Counted from the first letter of the stretch, positions 9,360 to 18,695 are shown. The stretch: 64,000 nt of DNA from Pseudomonadota bacterium (GCA_025356815.1 JANXQL010000156.1:1-64000), one strand, 5' to 3'. Notes: generated by a model not told the origin, from the letters alone. Numbers and translations: made by a program.

Positions 9360-10442
9360 CTATCGACTCGCGAGCGACTCGTCTGCGAAGCGTACGAAGG
9401 CGACGACCAGCGAGATCACCACCGGGCCCAGGAACATGCCCACCATGCCGAACGCGGCCAGCCCGCCGAGCACGCCGACGAATACCGCAAGCGTCGGCAC
9501 CTCGGTGCGGCCCGCGATCAGCAGAGGCCTGAGCAGGTTGTCCGCCAGTCCCACGATCAGTGCGCCCCACAGCAGCAGGAACGTGCCGGCGGCCGGATGA
9601 TCGGTGGCGTACAGCCACGCCGCGCCCGGTCCCCAGACGAAGGCGGTGCCGCCGATCGGCAGCACCGAGACGATCGCGCCGAGCACGCCGAACACGATCG
9701 GCGACGGCAGGCCGGCGAGCGCGAAGCCGATCGCGAGCGACACACCCTGCACCATCGAGGTGACCAGCGTGCCGAACACCACCGCACGCGTGACCTCGCC
9801 GACGTGGTGCATCAGCCGCTGCTTGCGACGACCGCCGACCGGGATCATGCCCAGTACCGCCAGCAGCATCCTGCGGCCGTCGCGCAGGAAGAAGAACAGC
9901 AGGAACAACGTCATCAAGAAGCTGATGATCGTGCTGAACGCGCCGAAGAACGCGCGGCCACCGAAGGCCCCGAGCAGTCGCAGCAGCTGCTCGGCCCCGG
10001 CTACCGACCAGCCGCGCAGCTGGTCGATGGTGACCGGCAGGTGGTGCTGGAGCCAGACGAGCGCGCGCTGCGCGACCGGCAGCGCCACCAGGTCGTCGAT
10101 GCTGCCGATCTGCAGCCGCGTGACCAGGCTCTGCAGGGAGACGACCAGCAGCGCGGCCTGCGCCGCGAACGCAGCGCCGACCGCCATCAGTGGGCCGGTC
10201 AGCATCACGAAGCACAGCGCCGTCAGCAGGCCCGCGATCAGGCCCTGGCGCGACTTGAGCCGACGCTCGAGGCGCAGCTGCAACGGATGCATCAGGTAGG
10301 CGATCACGATCGCCCAGGCGAGCGGGGCGAGGAAGGGCTGGATGACCTTGTACAGGAGGACCGCGAGCAGGGCAGTCACACAGAGGCCGAACACCCGGCG
10401 GTAGAATGACAGCGCGGCTTCGTGCTCGTTGGCGGGGTCCAT
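9360..10442 (-). CDS. AI-2E family transporter (PerM/YdiK-like permease)
   Basis: A 360-residue protein with about seven or eight hydrophobic segments and the family pattern of paired N-terminal helices, an extended middle region and C-terminal helices (for example FVWGPGAAWLY and GVLGGLAAFGMVGMFLGP). Members export diverse small molecules or ions; some act as Na+/H+ antiporters and the AI-2 label is historical, so the substrate is unknown. I chose the ATG (MDPANEHEAAL) two codons inside the TTG start of the ORF track. It is divergent from the AckA-PduL gene with a 29-base gap and lies just upstream of uvrD. Confidence 0.85.
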   Translation of the reverse strand: MDPANEHEAALSFYRRVFGLCVTALLAVLLYKVIQPFLAPLAWAIVIAYLMHPLQLRLERRLKSRQGLIAGLLTALCFVMLTGPLMAVGAAFAAQAALLVVSLQSLVTRLQIGSIDDLVALPVAQRALVWLQHHLPVTIDQLRGWSVAGAEQLLRLLGAFGGRAFFGAFSTIISFLMTLFLLFFFLRDGRRMLLAVLGMIPVGGRRKQRLMHHVGEVTRAVVFGTLVTSMVQGVSLAIGFALAGLPSPIVFGVLGAIVSVLPIGGTAFVWGPGAAWLYATDHPAAGTFLLLWGALIVGLADNLLRPLLIAGRTEVPTLAVFVGVLGGLAAFGMVGMFLGPVVISLVVAFVRFADESLASR

Positions 10443-10471
10443 AGGCAATTCTAGTCCCAGAGGCGGTACCA

Positions 10472-12292
10472 GTGTCGAAGCAGTCCCTGCAGTCGGTCCG
10501 AAAGGTCCTGGTGATCAGCTGCCGCAGCTCCTCGGTCAAGGTGGCGGTCGTGGACGTGGCGGGCGTGCATCGACACGACGTGATGGTGGACGGTCTGGGC
10601 GGGCTCGCCCAACTGTGGGTCGAGGGCGTCGCGCGGCCGGTCGACGTGACCGGTGTCGGCGCCGCCGTGCATCTGATCCTGGACGAGCTCGCCGCCCGCG
10701 GCGTGCAGGGACCGGACCTCGAGGCCGTCGGCCACCGCATCGTGCACGGCGGCGACGCCTACAGCGTACCGGTGCTTGCCGACGCCACGGTCGAGGCGGC
10801 GATCGCCGCCCTCGGCCGGCTCGTGCCGCTGCACAATCCGGCCTCGGTCGAGGGCCTGCAGGTGGCGCGTGCGCGTCTGCCGGCGCTGCCGCATGTCGCC
10901 GTGTTCGACACCGCCTTCCATGCGACGTTGCCGCGACGGGCGCGCGAGTACGCGCTGCCGCGCGAGCTCAGCGAGCGCCTCGGCCTGCGCCGCTACGGCT
11001 TCCATGGCCTGAGCCACGACGCCGCGACCGCCGCCGCTGCGAGCTGGCTCGGCGCCGACCGCGCCAGCCTGCGCATTGTCAGCTGCCACCTCGGTGCCGG
11101 CGCGAGCGTCACCGCGGTGGAGTACGGCCGCAGCGTCGATACCAGCATGGGCATGACCCCGCTCGAGGGGCTGGTCATGGCGACCCGCGCCGGCGACCTC
11201 GACGCCGGCGTGCTGCTCGAGCTCTTGCGCGCCGGCCATACGCTCGACGATCTCGACCGGCTGCTGCACCACGACGCGGGCATGCTCGGGCTGACCGGCA
11301 CTGCCGACATGCGCGCGATCGAGCGCCGCGCACGCGAGGGCGATGCCGAGTGCCGGCTGGCGCTGCAGATCTACGCGCACCGGGTCCAGAAGTACATCGG
11401 CGCCGCCGCGGCCGCGATGGGCGGCGCCGACGCAATCGTGTTCACCGGCGGCGTGGGGGAGCACAGTGCGACGCTGCGCCACCGGATCGTCGAGCGACTG
11501 GGTTTTCTCGGCGCGCAGATCGACGAGGATCGCAACCGCGCCGCCGTGGTGGACGCCGCGATCCGCGTGGCGCAGGTGTCGGTGGAGCACGGTCGCTGCC
11601 CGGTGCTGGTCGTGGCGGGCAACGTCGATGGCGAGATCGCCGCCGCTGCGCGGCGCGTGGTCGAGGGCGTGCACGGCGCCGCAAGCGCAGCGCCGATCCC
11701 GATTGCAGTGTCCGCCCGGCACGTGCACCTGACCCGCGCCAGCGTCGAGCGGCTGTTCGGACCCGGACACCGGCTCAGCGTCGCGCGGATGATCTCCCAG
11801 CCGGGGCAGTTCGCGGCGGTGGAGACGGTGGCGCTGGTCGGACCCGCCGGACGGCTCGAGCAGGTCCGGGTGGTCGGTCCCGAGCGCTCGGCAGACCAGG
11901 TCGAGATTTCGCGCACCGACGAGTTCGTGCTCGGCGTCGACGCGCCGGTGCGCGAGTCGGGCGACCTTGCGCGCACCCCGGGCGTGAGGATCGAGGGGCC
12001 GGCGGGGACCGTGGTGATGACCCAGGGCGTGATCTGCGCGCTGCGCCACATCCACATGCGGCCCATCGACGCCGCCGTGTTCGGGGTCGTCGACGGCGAC
12101 CGGGTGGACGTGCGCGTCGGCGAGGGCGGGCGTGAGCTCACCTTCGGTGACGTCAAGGTGCGCGTCCGGGAGGACTTCCGGCTCGAGATGCACGTCGATA
12201 CCGACGAGGCCAACGCCGCCGGCATCGGCACCGGCGCCACCGGCGTGCTGGAGGGGGCAGACCGCCACGCCCGCATCGTCACCCGCCGCTGA
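10472..12292 (+). CDS. Acetate/propionate kinase fused to PduL-type phosphotransacylase
   Basis: A 606-residue fusion. Residues about 10-400 are an acetate kinase fold: GHRIVHGGD, PLHNPASVEGL, FDTAFHATLP, YGFHGLSHD, TPLEGLVMATRAGD, DMR and FTGGVGEHS match the substrate and ATP sites. Residues about 408-590 are a PduL phosphotransacylase: SARHVHLT (His417/His419), ALRHIHMRP and LEMHVDTDEA supply the expected metal-binding histidines. Together the domains could interconvert acyl-CoA, acyl-phosphate and acyl carboxylate plus ATP in one chain. Oddities: the usual N-terminal NxGSSS motif reads SCRSSS (Ser16 for Asn, Arg18 for Gly), and HLGNGAS reads HLGAGAS. The kinase half may therefore have altered activity. 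The start is GTG with AGAGGCGG upstream. Confidence 0.88.
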   Translation: MSKQSLQSVRKVLVISCRSSSVKVAVVDVAGVHRHDVMVDGLGGLAQLWVEGVARPVDVTGVGAAVHLILDELAARGVQGPDLEAVGHRIVHGGDAYSVPVLADATVEAAIAALGRLVPLHNPASVEGLQVARARLPALPHVAVFDTAFHATLPRRAREYALPRELSERLGLRRYGFHGLSHDAATAAAASWLGADRASLRIVSCHLGAGASVTAVEYGRSVDTSMGMTPLEGLVMATRAGDLDAGVLLELLRAGHTLDDLDRLLHHDAGMLGLTGTADMRAIERRAREGDAECRLALQIYAHRVQKYIGAAAAAMGGADAIVFTGGVGEHSATLRHRIVERLGFLGAQIDEDRNRAAVVDAAIRVAQVSVEHGRCPVLVVAGNVDGEIAAAARRVVEGVHGAASAAPIPIAVSARHVHLTRASVERLFGPGHRLSVARMISQPGQFAAVETVALVGPAGRLEQVRVVGPERSADQVEISRTDEFVLGVDAPVRESGDLARTPGVRIEGPAGTVVMTQGVICALRHIHMRPIDAAVFGVVDGDRVDVRVGEGGRELTFGDVKVRVREDFRLEMHVDTDEANAAGIGTGATGVLEGADRHARIVTRR

Positions 12293-12466
12293 TGCGCCGC
12301 GCTTGTATCAACCTGACGAAGTTCACGAGGCCGACTGGCCGCGGCAGCTCGAAAGACTTGAGCCCGAAGCGGTCCCCCAGCCGTGCACGGCGAGGCTTGC
12401 CATGACCATCCCCCTGATCGACCGGCTCATCGACGCGCCCGCCGCCCGGCGGCGGGGGCTGGCCGC
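12293..12466 (+). other. Spacer with a 22-codon ORF overlapping the bioH start
   Basis: This gap contains an in-frame short ORF from ATG 12402 (MTIPLIDRLIDAPAARRRGL...) whose TGA stop overlaps the TTG start of bioH (TTGA). It may be a leader peptide coupled to bioH translation, or the remnant N-terminus of a gene such as bioF, which precedes bioH in many gammaproteobacteria. It has no strong ribosome-binding site and is too short for a family assignment. Confidence 0.3.
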
Positions 12467-13237
12467 TTGAGCCTGCATCGCGACAGCCAAGGCCTTGGCC
12501 CCGACGTCGCCCTGCTGCACGGCTGGGGACTGCACGGCGGTATCTTCGACTCGCTCGCCGCGCACCTGTCCGCGAGTCGGCGCGTGCACGTGCCGGACCT
12601 GCCCGGCCACGGCCGTTCGCCGTGGGCGAAGGGCGCCGCCGACCTCGAGGGCATGGCGCGGCTGGTGGCCGCCCACGTGCCACAGCGCTGCGCGCTGGTC
12701 GGCTGGTCGCTGGGCGGCATGGTCGCGGCGCGGATCGCGACGCTGTACCCCGAGCGCGTGTCCAGCCTCGTGCTGATCGCGACCGGGCCTTGCGGTGCGC
12801 GCCGTCGCGACTGGCCACACGGCCCGGAGGACTCGCTGCTGGCGGGACTCGCGCAGCGGCTCGAGCGCGACTGGAAGGCCACCGTGCAGGAGTTTCTCGG
12901 GCTCGAGGTACGTGGTGACGACAACCCACTGGCGACGCTGCGCGAGCTCAAGCGCTGTGTGCAGGACGGCGGCGCGCCCAGCACGCTCGCGCTCGCCGCG
13001 GGGCTCGCGATGCTGCGTGGCGTGGACCTGCGGCCGGAGCTGCCCGCGATCCGCACCCGCACGCTGGTCATCGCCGGCGAGTACGATCGACTCACGCCGC
13101 CGGCCGCGGCGCGGGCCCTCGCCGAGCTCGTGCCGGGCGCCCGCTTCGAGCAGGTGGCGCGCGCGGCGCACGCGCCGTTCCTGTCGCATCGCGAGCAGGT
13201 GGAGCGACTGATCGGGGACTTCCTCGCCGGGGAATGA
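12467..13237 (+). CDS. bioH: Pimeloyl-[ACP] methyl ester esterase BioH
   Basis: A 256-residue alpha/beta hydrolase. The nucleophile elbow GWSLGG, the acid in GEYDRLTP and the histidine in RAAHAPFLSH form the expected triad, and LLHGWGLHGGIFD carries the oxyanion-hole HGW motif shared with BioH. BioH demethylates pimeloyl-ACP methyl ester to release the pimelate moiety for biotin synthesis. I place the start at a TTG overlapping the upstream short ORF, because the family begins a few residues before the first beta strand; the ORF-track ATG would add 28 proline/arginine-rich residues. The 3' end overlaps bioC by 4 bases, and the partnership supports the BioH name. Confidence 0.88.
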   Translation: MSLHRDSQGLGPDVALLHGWGLHGGIFDSLAAHLSASRRVHVPDLPGHGRSPWAKGAADLEGMARLVAAHVPQRCALVGWSLGGMVAARIATLYPERVSSLVLIATGPCGARRRDWPHGPEDSLLAGLAQRLERDWKATVQEFLGLEVRGDDNPLATLRELKRCVQDGGAPSTLALAAGLAMLRGVDLRPELPAIRTRTLVIAGEYDRLTPPAAARALAELVPGARFEQVARAAHAPFLSHREQVERLIGDFLAGE

Positions 13238-14121
13238 TGGCCGAGCTGCTTCGTCTTGATCCGCGCGCCGTCAGGCGCGCCTTCGACCGCGCCGCGTCGT
13301 CCGTGGACGACTGCGACGTGGTCGGCGCGCGCGCGCGCGCGCAGATGCTGTCCCGCCTCGAGGGCCTGCCACTGTCGCCCACGGTCGTGCTCGACCTGGC
13401 TTGCGGCACCGGCCAGGCGACGCGGGCGCTGCGCGATCGCTACCGGCGCGCCCGGGTGCTCGCGCTGGACTTGTCGACACCGATGCTCGCGGCGGCCGGC
13501 CGCCGCGCGTCGTGGCGGCGCAGCTTCGACCTCATTCGCGCCGATCCATGCCGGCTGCCGCTGCGGGACGGGTCGGTCGACCTTGTGTTCGCGAACCTGG
13601 CGTTGCCCTGGGCCACGGATCCCGACGGCATGCTCGCCGAGGTGCGCCGGGTGCTGCGCCCGCGCGGCTACCTGTCGTTCTCGGCGTTCGGTCCCGATAC
13701 GCTGCGCGAGCTGCGCGAGGCCTGGGCCGCCGCGGACGAGGCGCCGCACGTGCACCGCTTCGCCGACATGCATGACGTGGGCGATGCGCTGGTGCGGGGG
13801 GGCTTCGTCGGTCCGGTGATGGACGTGGAGCGACTGACGGTCACCTATGGCTCGCTCGAGGGGCTGTATCGCGACCTGCGCGCGGTGGGGGGTGGGAACG
13901 CGCTCGAGGCGCGTCGCCGCACGCTGACCGGCGCCGGCCGGCGGCGCTGTGCCGAGGCGTACTACGAGGCACGGCGCGACGCCGACGGCCGGTTGCCTGC
14001 GACCTGCGAGCTGGTCTACGGCCAGGCCTGGTGCCCGGATGGCGGCGCCGCGGCGCGCGGCGGGCGCGAGACGGTGGTGCCGCTGACGCGCCTCGGCCGG
14101 CGCGGCGCGCCGTCGGCGTGA
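13234..14121 (+). CDS. bioC: Malonyl-[ACP] O-methyltransferase BioC
   Basis: A 295-residue class I SAM-dependent methyltransferase. VLDLACGTGQATRAL is motif I, VLALDLSTPML is motif II, LPLRDGSVDLVFANLALPW covers motif IV, and RPRGYLSFSAFGPDTLRELR matches the BioC signature. It methylates malonyl-ACP to start pimelate synthesis, the step reversed later by BioH. The start overlaps bioH; an ATGATG doublet leaves two equivalent choices. The C-terminus is rich in Arg/Gly/Ala after YGQAWCPDG. No bioA, bioB, bioD or bioF follows within this window. Confidence 0.9.
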   Translation: MMAELLRLDPRAVRRAFDRAASSVDDCDVVGARARAQMLSRLEGLPLSPTVVLDLACGTGQATRALRDRYRRARVLALDLSTPMLAAAGRRASWRRSFDLIRADPCRLPLRDGSVDLVFANLALPWATDPDGMLAEVRRVLRPRGYLSFSAFGPDTLRELREAWAAADEAPHVHRFADMHDVGDALVRGGFVGPVMDVERLTVTYGSLEGLYRDLRAVGGGNALEARRRTLTGAGRRRCAEAYYEARRDADGRLPATCELVYGQAWCPDGGAAARGGRETVVPLTRLGRRGAPSA

Positions 14122-14598
14122 CCTGGGTCGCCCGCGGCGCGATCCGCCCCCCGCCCCGAGTCCCTGCTGCCGGCGCCGTGCCCGGGCGTGCCTGCGCCAC
14201 CGATCCGCCGGACGTGGGTTGCGCGGCGATCCGGCTGGATCGGGCCGTGCGGGCGGACCGAGCGCGCCGGCATTGACGCTCAAATCGTTGTAATCGCGGG
14301 GGTTTCGTCGCACTGCAGCACGTTCTGCGAGCCTTGCGAGCGGCGCCCGGGCGGGGGTCGCGGCGGCGCTAGCCCGATGACTGGCAAAGCAATTCCTGTT
14401 TTCCCGACACAGGACGAGGGGTACACTGCGCCGCCCCCGGAGGCCGCCGCCCGCGCCGACTGCAGTTCGCGTCGCCGAGGTGGCCTGCGGCAGTGGCGAC
14501 CGTGCCCGTGGCGGACGACGCGCCGCGGCCCCGGGGTCGAGCGGCCGTTGCACCGGTCCGGGTTGGATACGGAATTAGAAGACAGTGAAGGGGCTTCG
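14122..14598 (+). other. Long gene-free leader upstream of coxB
   Basis: About 475 bases between bioC and coxB. ORFs listed here are short, rich in Arg/Pro and lack family features, so I see no gene. The stretch is GC-rich except for a short window near 14275-14300 (CTCAAATCGTTGTAATCG) and around 14385-14425 (AAAGCAATTCCTGTTTTCC), where a promoter for the oxidase operon could lie. GAAGGGG sits just before the coxB start as its ribosome-binding site. No riboswitch or terminator is obvious. Confidence 0.5.
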
Positions 14599-15441
14599 AT
14601 GTTGAACCGCAAAGTGTTTAGCGCGCTCGGGGGGCTCCTCGCCGCGGTGCCTGCGCTCGCCTACGACAGCAGCTACAACATGCCGACCGGCGTCACCGCC
14701 ATCGCGCGCGAGGTGCACGGGCTGCACATGCAGATCTTCTGGATCTGCGTCGTGATCGCGGTCGCGGTGTTTGGCGTGATGATCTACTCGATCGTGGCGT
14801 TCCGTAAGTCCAGCGGCGCGGTTGCCGACAGGACCCTGCTGCACTCGACCAAGGTCGAGGTCATCTGGACCGTGATCCCCGTCGCGATCCTGATCTTCAT
14901 GGCCGTCCCCGCCGCGAAGACGCTTGTGAAGATGGAAGACACCCGCAATGCGGAGCTGTCGGTCAAGGTCACCGGCTACCAGTGGAAGTGGCAGTACGAG
15001 TACCTAGGCAAGGGCGTCTCGTTCTACTCGTCGCTCGCCACCGAATCCAACTACGCCCGCCAGCTGAACTCCGGCGTCGACGTGACGACCGTGAAGGACT
15101 ACCTGCTCGATGTCGACAATGAGTTCGTCGTCCCGGTCGACACCAAGATCCGCCTGCTGCTGACCGGCAACGACGTCATCCACGCCTGGTGGGTGCCCGA
15201 TTTCGCGGTCAAGAAGGACGCCATCCCCGGCTTCATCAACGAGGCTTGGTTCAAGGCCGACAGGCTCGGCCGGTACACCGGCCAGTGCGCGGAGCTGTGC
15301 GGCCGCGACCACGGCTTCATGCCGATCGTCGTCAAGGTCGTGTCGAAGGAAGACTTCGCCAAGTGGCTCGCTGCCCAGCAGGACGCCGCCAAGGCCGCCA
15401 CGACGACTGCGCCCGCGACCCCCGTCGCGGCGGCGCTCTGA
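14599..15441 (+). CDS. coxB: Cytochrome c oxidase subunit II
   Basis: A 280-residue membrane-anchored subunit carrying the CuA site that accepts electrons from cytochrome c. It has an N-terminal signal-like segment (VFSALGGLLAAVPALAYD), two transmembrane helices around residues 42-70 and 85-105, then the periplasmic cupredoxin domain. CuA ligands are visible: His in DVIHAWWVP, and Cys-Glu-Cys-His-Met in GQCAELCGRDHGFMP. The aromatic patch YQWKWQYEY for electron entry is present. The tail is Ala/Thr-rich and has no fused cytochrome c domain. The start at MLNRKVF follows GAAGGGG; the upstream extension in the track is unsupported. Confidence 0.96.
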   Translation: MLNRKVFSALGGLLAAVPALAYDSSYNMPTGVTAIAREVHGLHMQIFWICVVIAVAVFGVMIYSIVAFRKSSGAVADRTLLHSTKVEVIWTVIPVAILIFMAVPAAKTLVKMEDTRNAELSVKVTGYQWKWQYEYLGKGVSFYSSLATESNYARQLNSGVDVTTVKDYLLDVDNEFVVPVDTKIRLLLTGNDVIHAWWVPDFAVKKDAIPGFINEAWFKADRLGRYTGQCAELCGRDHGFMPIVVKVVSKEDFAKWLAAQQDAAKAATTTAPATPVAAAL

Positions 15442-15465
15442 CCGGATTCGAGGAGCTCGAGAAAA

Positions 15466-17043
15466 ATGGCACACGCTGACACCCACTCCGACCATCACGA
15501 TCACAAGCCGTCGGGCATCGGTCGCTGGCTCTTCGCGACCAATCACAAAGACATCGGGACCATGTACCTGCTGTTCGCGCTGGTCATGTTCTTCCTCGGC
15601 GGTGCGATGGCGCTCGGTATTCGTCTGGAGCTGTTCAAGCCCGGCATGCAGTTCTTCGACCCGGGTTTCTACAACTCGCTGGTCACCAGCCACGCGCTGG
15701 TCATGATCTTCGGCGCGGTGATGCCGGCGTTCGTGGGACTCGCCAACTGGATGATCCCGCTGCAGATCGGCGCGCCGGACATGGCGCTGCCGCGCATGAA
15801 CAACTACAGCTTCTGGATCCTGCCGTTCGCGTTCACGCTGCTGCTGTCGTCGTTCTTCACCGCCGGCGGTGGCCCGGCCGGTGGCTGGACGCTGTACCCG
15901 CCGCTGTCGCTGCAGGCCGGTGACAGCTTCCCGCTGACCATCTTCGCGATCCACATGATGGGCGCGTCGTCGATCATGGGCGCGATCAACGTCATCGTGA
16001 CGATCCTGAACATGCGCGCGCCCGGCATGTCGCTGCTGAAGCTGCCGCTGTTCTGCTGGACATGGCTGATCACCGCCTACCTGCTGATCGCGGTGATGCC
16101 GGTTCTCGCCGGCGCCGTGACGATGCTGCTGACCGATCACTACTTCGGCACCAGCTTCTTCAACCCGGCCGGTGGCGGCGATCCGGTGATGTTCCAGCAC
16201 ATCTTCTGGTTCTTCGGCCACCCCGAGGTCTACATCCTGATCCTGCCGGCGTTCGGCATCGTCTCGGAGATCATCCCGACCTTCTCGCGCAAGCCCCTGT
16301 TCGGCTACGACGCGATGGTCTACGCGACCGCTTCGATCGCGTTCCTGTCGTTCATCGTCTGGGCGCACCACATGTTCACCGTGGGCATGCCGCTGTCGGG
16401 CCAGATGTTCTTCATGATGAGTACCATGCTGATCGCGGTGCCGACCGGCGTGAAGGTGTTCAACTGGACGACGACGATGTGGAAGGGCTCGCTGTCGTTC
16501 GAGCCGCCGATGCTGTTCGCGCTCGCGTTCCTGTTCCTGTTCACGATCGGCGGCTTCTCGGGCCTGATGCTCGCGATTGCGCCGGCGGACTTCCAGTACC
16601 AGGACACCTACTTCGTCGTTGCGCACTTCCACTACGTGCTCGTGCCAGGTGCCGTGTTCGCCATCATGGCGGGCGTCTACTACTGGTTGCCGAAGTGGAC
16701 CGGCCACATGTACAGCATGTCGCTCGCCAAGTGGCACTTCTGGCTGTCGACCGTCTCGGTGAACGTGCTGTTCTTCCCGCAGCACTTCCTGGGACTTGCC
16801 GGCATGCCGCGCCGCATCCCCGACTACAGCACCCAGTTCACCGACTGGAACATGGTGTCGTCGGTCGGCGGCTTCGTGTTCGGCTTCTCGCAGATCCTGT
16901 TCGCCGTCGTGGTCTGGCAGTGCGCCCGTGGCGGCGCCAAGGCGACCGACAGGGTCTGGGATGCGGACCCGACGGGCCTTGAGTGGACGCTGCCGTCGCC
17001 GGCGCCGTACCACTCGTTCGAGACCGCGCCTGAGATCCACTAG
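15466..17043 (+). CDS. ctaD: Cytochrome c oxidase subunit I
   Basis: A 525-residue catalytic subunit with 12 predicted transmembrane helices, housing heme a and the heme a3-CuB centre where oxygen is reduced. Diagnostic motifs include [26 protein letters not shown] (low-spin heme His), [14 protein letters not shown] (CuB His and cross-linked Tyr), WAHHMFT (CuB His pair) and [10 protein letters not shown] (heme a3 and heme a His). Retention of the GHPEVY tyrosine and D-channel-like residues points to an A-type oxidase. It follows coxB after 24 bases in one operon. Confidence 0.97.
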   Translation: MAHADTHSDHHDHKPSGIGRWLFATNHKDIGTMYLLFALVMFFLGGAMALGIRLELFKPGMQFFDPGFYNSLVTSHALVMIFGAVMPAFVGLANWMIPLQIGAPDMALPRMNNYSFWILPFAFTLLLSSFFTAGGGPAGGWTLYPPLSLQAGDSFPLTIFAIHMMGASSIMGAINVIVTILNMRAPGMSLLKLPLFCWTWLITAYLLIAVMPVLAGAVTMLLTDHYFGTSFFNPAGGGDPVMFQHIFWFFGHPEVYILILPAFGIVSEIIPTFSRKPLFGYDAMVYATASIAFLSFIVWAHHMFTVGMPLSGQMFFMMSTMLIAVPTGVKVFNWTTTMWKGSLSFEPPMLFALAFLFLFTIGGFSGLMLAIAPADFQYQDTYFVVAHFHYVLVPGAVFAIMAGVYYWLPKWTGHMYSMSLAKWHFWLSTVSVNVLFFPQHFLGLAGMPRRIPDYSTQFTDWNMVSSVGGFVFGFSQILFAVVVWQCARGGAKATDRVWDADPTGLEWTLPSPAPYHSFETAPEIH

Positions 17044-17055
17044 CAGGACGCCGCG

Positions 17056-17190
17056 ATGACCGACAAGACACTCTCTGCCGCCGAACAGCGCGCCCGCAGC
17101 AACCGCCGGCTGACGCTGGCGCTGTTCCTGATCGCGGCGGGCGTCTATGTCGCCTTCATCGCCTCGTCGATGCTGCACTCGCGGAGCTGA
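17056..17190 (+). CDS. Small cytochrome oxidase assembly membrane protein
   Basis: A 44-codon gene too short for the ORF track: [18 protein letters not shown], then one hydrophobic helix ([19 protein letters not shown]) and a short tail. Its position between subunit I and ctaG, 12 bases after ctaD and 2 bases before ctaG, and its single-helix design match the small oxidase assembly protein annotated at this locus in many proteobacteria. The exact function is unknown; a role in copper or heme insertion alongside CtaG is inferred from context. Confidence 0.8.
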   Translation: MTDKTLSAAEQRARSNRRLTLALFLIAAGVYVAFIASSMLHSRS

Positions 17191-17192
17191 GG

Positions 17193-17738
17193 ATGTCCGG
17201 GCGACGCCACCGTTCGCTGGTCGGCAGGCTGCTGCTGTTCACGGTCGGCAGCTTCGCGTTCGGCTTCGCGCTGGTGCCGCTGTACAGCGTGCTGTGCAGG
17301 GTCTGGGACACCGGTAACCGCTGGTACGGCACCCAGACCGCGCAGGCCGCGGTGATCGAGCGCCCGGACGCCGATCGCGTCGTGACCATCGAGTTCATCG
17401 CCAGCGTGCCGCACGCTGGCGACTGGGAGTTCGCGCCGCACGCGACCTCGATGCAGGTGCATCCGGGCAAGCTGTACGAGGCCGATTTCCACGCCCGCAA
17501 CCTCACCGCTACCGCGGTCGTGGCGCAGGCCGTGCCGAGCATCGCGCCGTCGTCGGTCGCCCGATACTTCAAGAAGACTGAGTGCTTCTGCTTCAAGCCG
17601 CAGAACTTCGCCGCCGGCGAGTCGCGCGAGATGCCGGTGCGCTTCATCGTCGACCCCTCGCTGCCGCCGGATGTCGACCGCATCACCCTGTCGTATTCGT
17701 TTTTCGACCTGCCGCGGACCGCCACGGCAGGGCAGTGA
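17193..17738 (+). CDS. ctaG: Cytochrome c oxidase copper-insertion protein CtaG/Cox11
   Basis: A 181-residue membrane-anchored copper chaperone that delivers Cu to the CuB centre of subunit I. It has one N-terminal transmembrane helix ([19 protein letters not shown]), [12 protein letters not shown] with a conserved Cys, and the copper-binding [10 protein letters not shown] motif (Cys-x-Cys) near residue 130, followed by the immunoglobulin-like C-terminal strand pattern ending in LSYSFFDL. It is translated from an ATG 2 bases after the small assembly gene. Confidence 0.95.
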   Translation: MSGRRHRSLVGRLLLFTVGSFAFGFALVPLYSVLCRVWDTGNRWYGTQTAQAAVIERPDADRVVTIEFIASVPHAGDWEFAPHATSMQVHPGKLYEADFHARNLTATAVVAQAVPSIAPSSVARYFKKTECFCFKPQNFAAGESREMPVRFIVDPSLPPDVDRITLSYSFFDLPRTATAGQ

Positions 17739-17771
17739 TTTAAGCCTTAACCCGACTCTCCAGGAACGCCC

Positions 17772-18668
17772 ATGGCACACGCCCATCCCGCGCCCGCTGC
17801 TGACAAGTACTACGTCCCGCACGCGAGCCCGTGGCCGATCTTCGGCTCGCTCGCGCTGTTCATCCTGATGGTGGGTGCCGCCCTGACCGTCGACCACGCC
17901 AGCGGCGGGCCGATGGTGCTGTCGGCCGGCTTCGTGCTGCTGCTCGTGCTCTTCTTCGGCTGGTTCCGCACCGTCATCGGCGAGAACCAGGCGGGAATCT
18001 ACAACCTCGGCGTCGACCGTTCGTTCCGCATGGGCATGAGCTGGTTCATCTTTTCCGAGGTGATGTTCTTCGCCGCCTTCTTCGGCGCGCTGTTCTACGC
18101 ACGCCAGCTCGCGCTGCCGTGGCTGGCGGGCGAGGGCGCCAAGCACATGACCAACGTCATGCTGTGGGGCCACTTCGAGGGCGGCTGGCCCACCAACGGG
18201 CCGATGCAGCTGGGGCCGAAGGGCGAGGGCAGCACGTTCGAGACGATCCCGGCGCTCGGCGTGCCGCTGCTGAACACATTGCTGCTGCTGTCGTCCGGCG
18301 TCACCGTCACGATCGCCCACCATGCCCTGCGCGCGGGCAAGCGCGGCGTGCTGAAGGCCTCGCTCGCGGCGACCTTCATCCTCGGCTTCGTGTTCGTCTA
18401 CTTCCAGGCCTCCGAATATCACCACGCCTACACGGAGCTCGGGCTCACGCTCGGCACCGGCATCTACGGCTCGACGTTCTTCATGCTGACGGGCTTCCAT
18501 GGCCTGCACGTGACCATCGGCGCAATCATGCTGCTGGTGATCTGGCTGCGCGTCATGAGCGGCCACTTCACGCCCGAGCGTCACTTCGCGTTCGAGGGCG
18601 TGGCCTGGTACTGGCACTTCGTCGACGTCGTATGGCTCGGCCTGTACCTGTTCGTGTACTGGCTCTGA
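17772..18668 (+). CDS. coxC: Cytochrome c oxidase subunit III
   Basis: A 298-residue, seven-helix membrane subunit without cofactors that stabilises the oxidase and its proton uptake. Family signatures are MSWFIFSEVMFFAAFFG, NTLLLLSSGVTVTIAHHAL, FQASEYHHAYTE and YGSTFFMLTGFHGLHV, ending VAWYWHFVDVVWLGLYLFVYW. It closes the structural part of the operon and is followed by a perfect hairpin. Confidence 0.97.
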   Translation: MAHAHPAPAADKYYVPHASPWPIFGSLALFILMVGAALTVDHASGGPMVLSAGFVLLLVLFFGWFRTVIGENQAGIYNLGVDRSFRMGMSWFIFSEVMFFAAFFGALFYARQLALPWLAGEGAKHMTNVMLWGHFEGGWPTNGPMQLGPKGEGSTFETIPALGVPLLNTLLLLSSGVTVTIAHHALRAGKRGVLKASLAATFILGFVFVYFQASEYHHAYTELGLTLGTGIYGSTFFMLTGFHGLHVTIGAIMLLVIWLRVMSGHFTPERHFAFEGVAWYWHFVDVVWLGLYLFVYWL

Positions 18669-18695
18669 CGGCCGGCCGCGACGGGATCTGAACGA

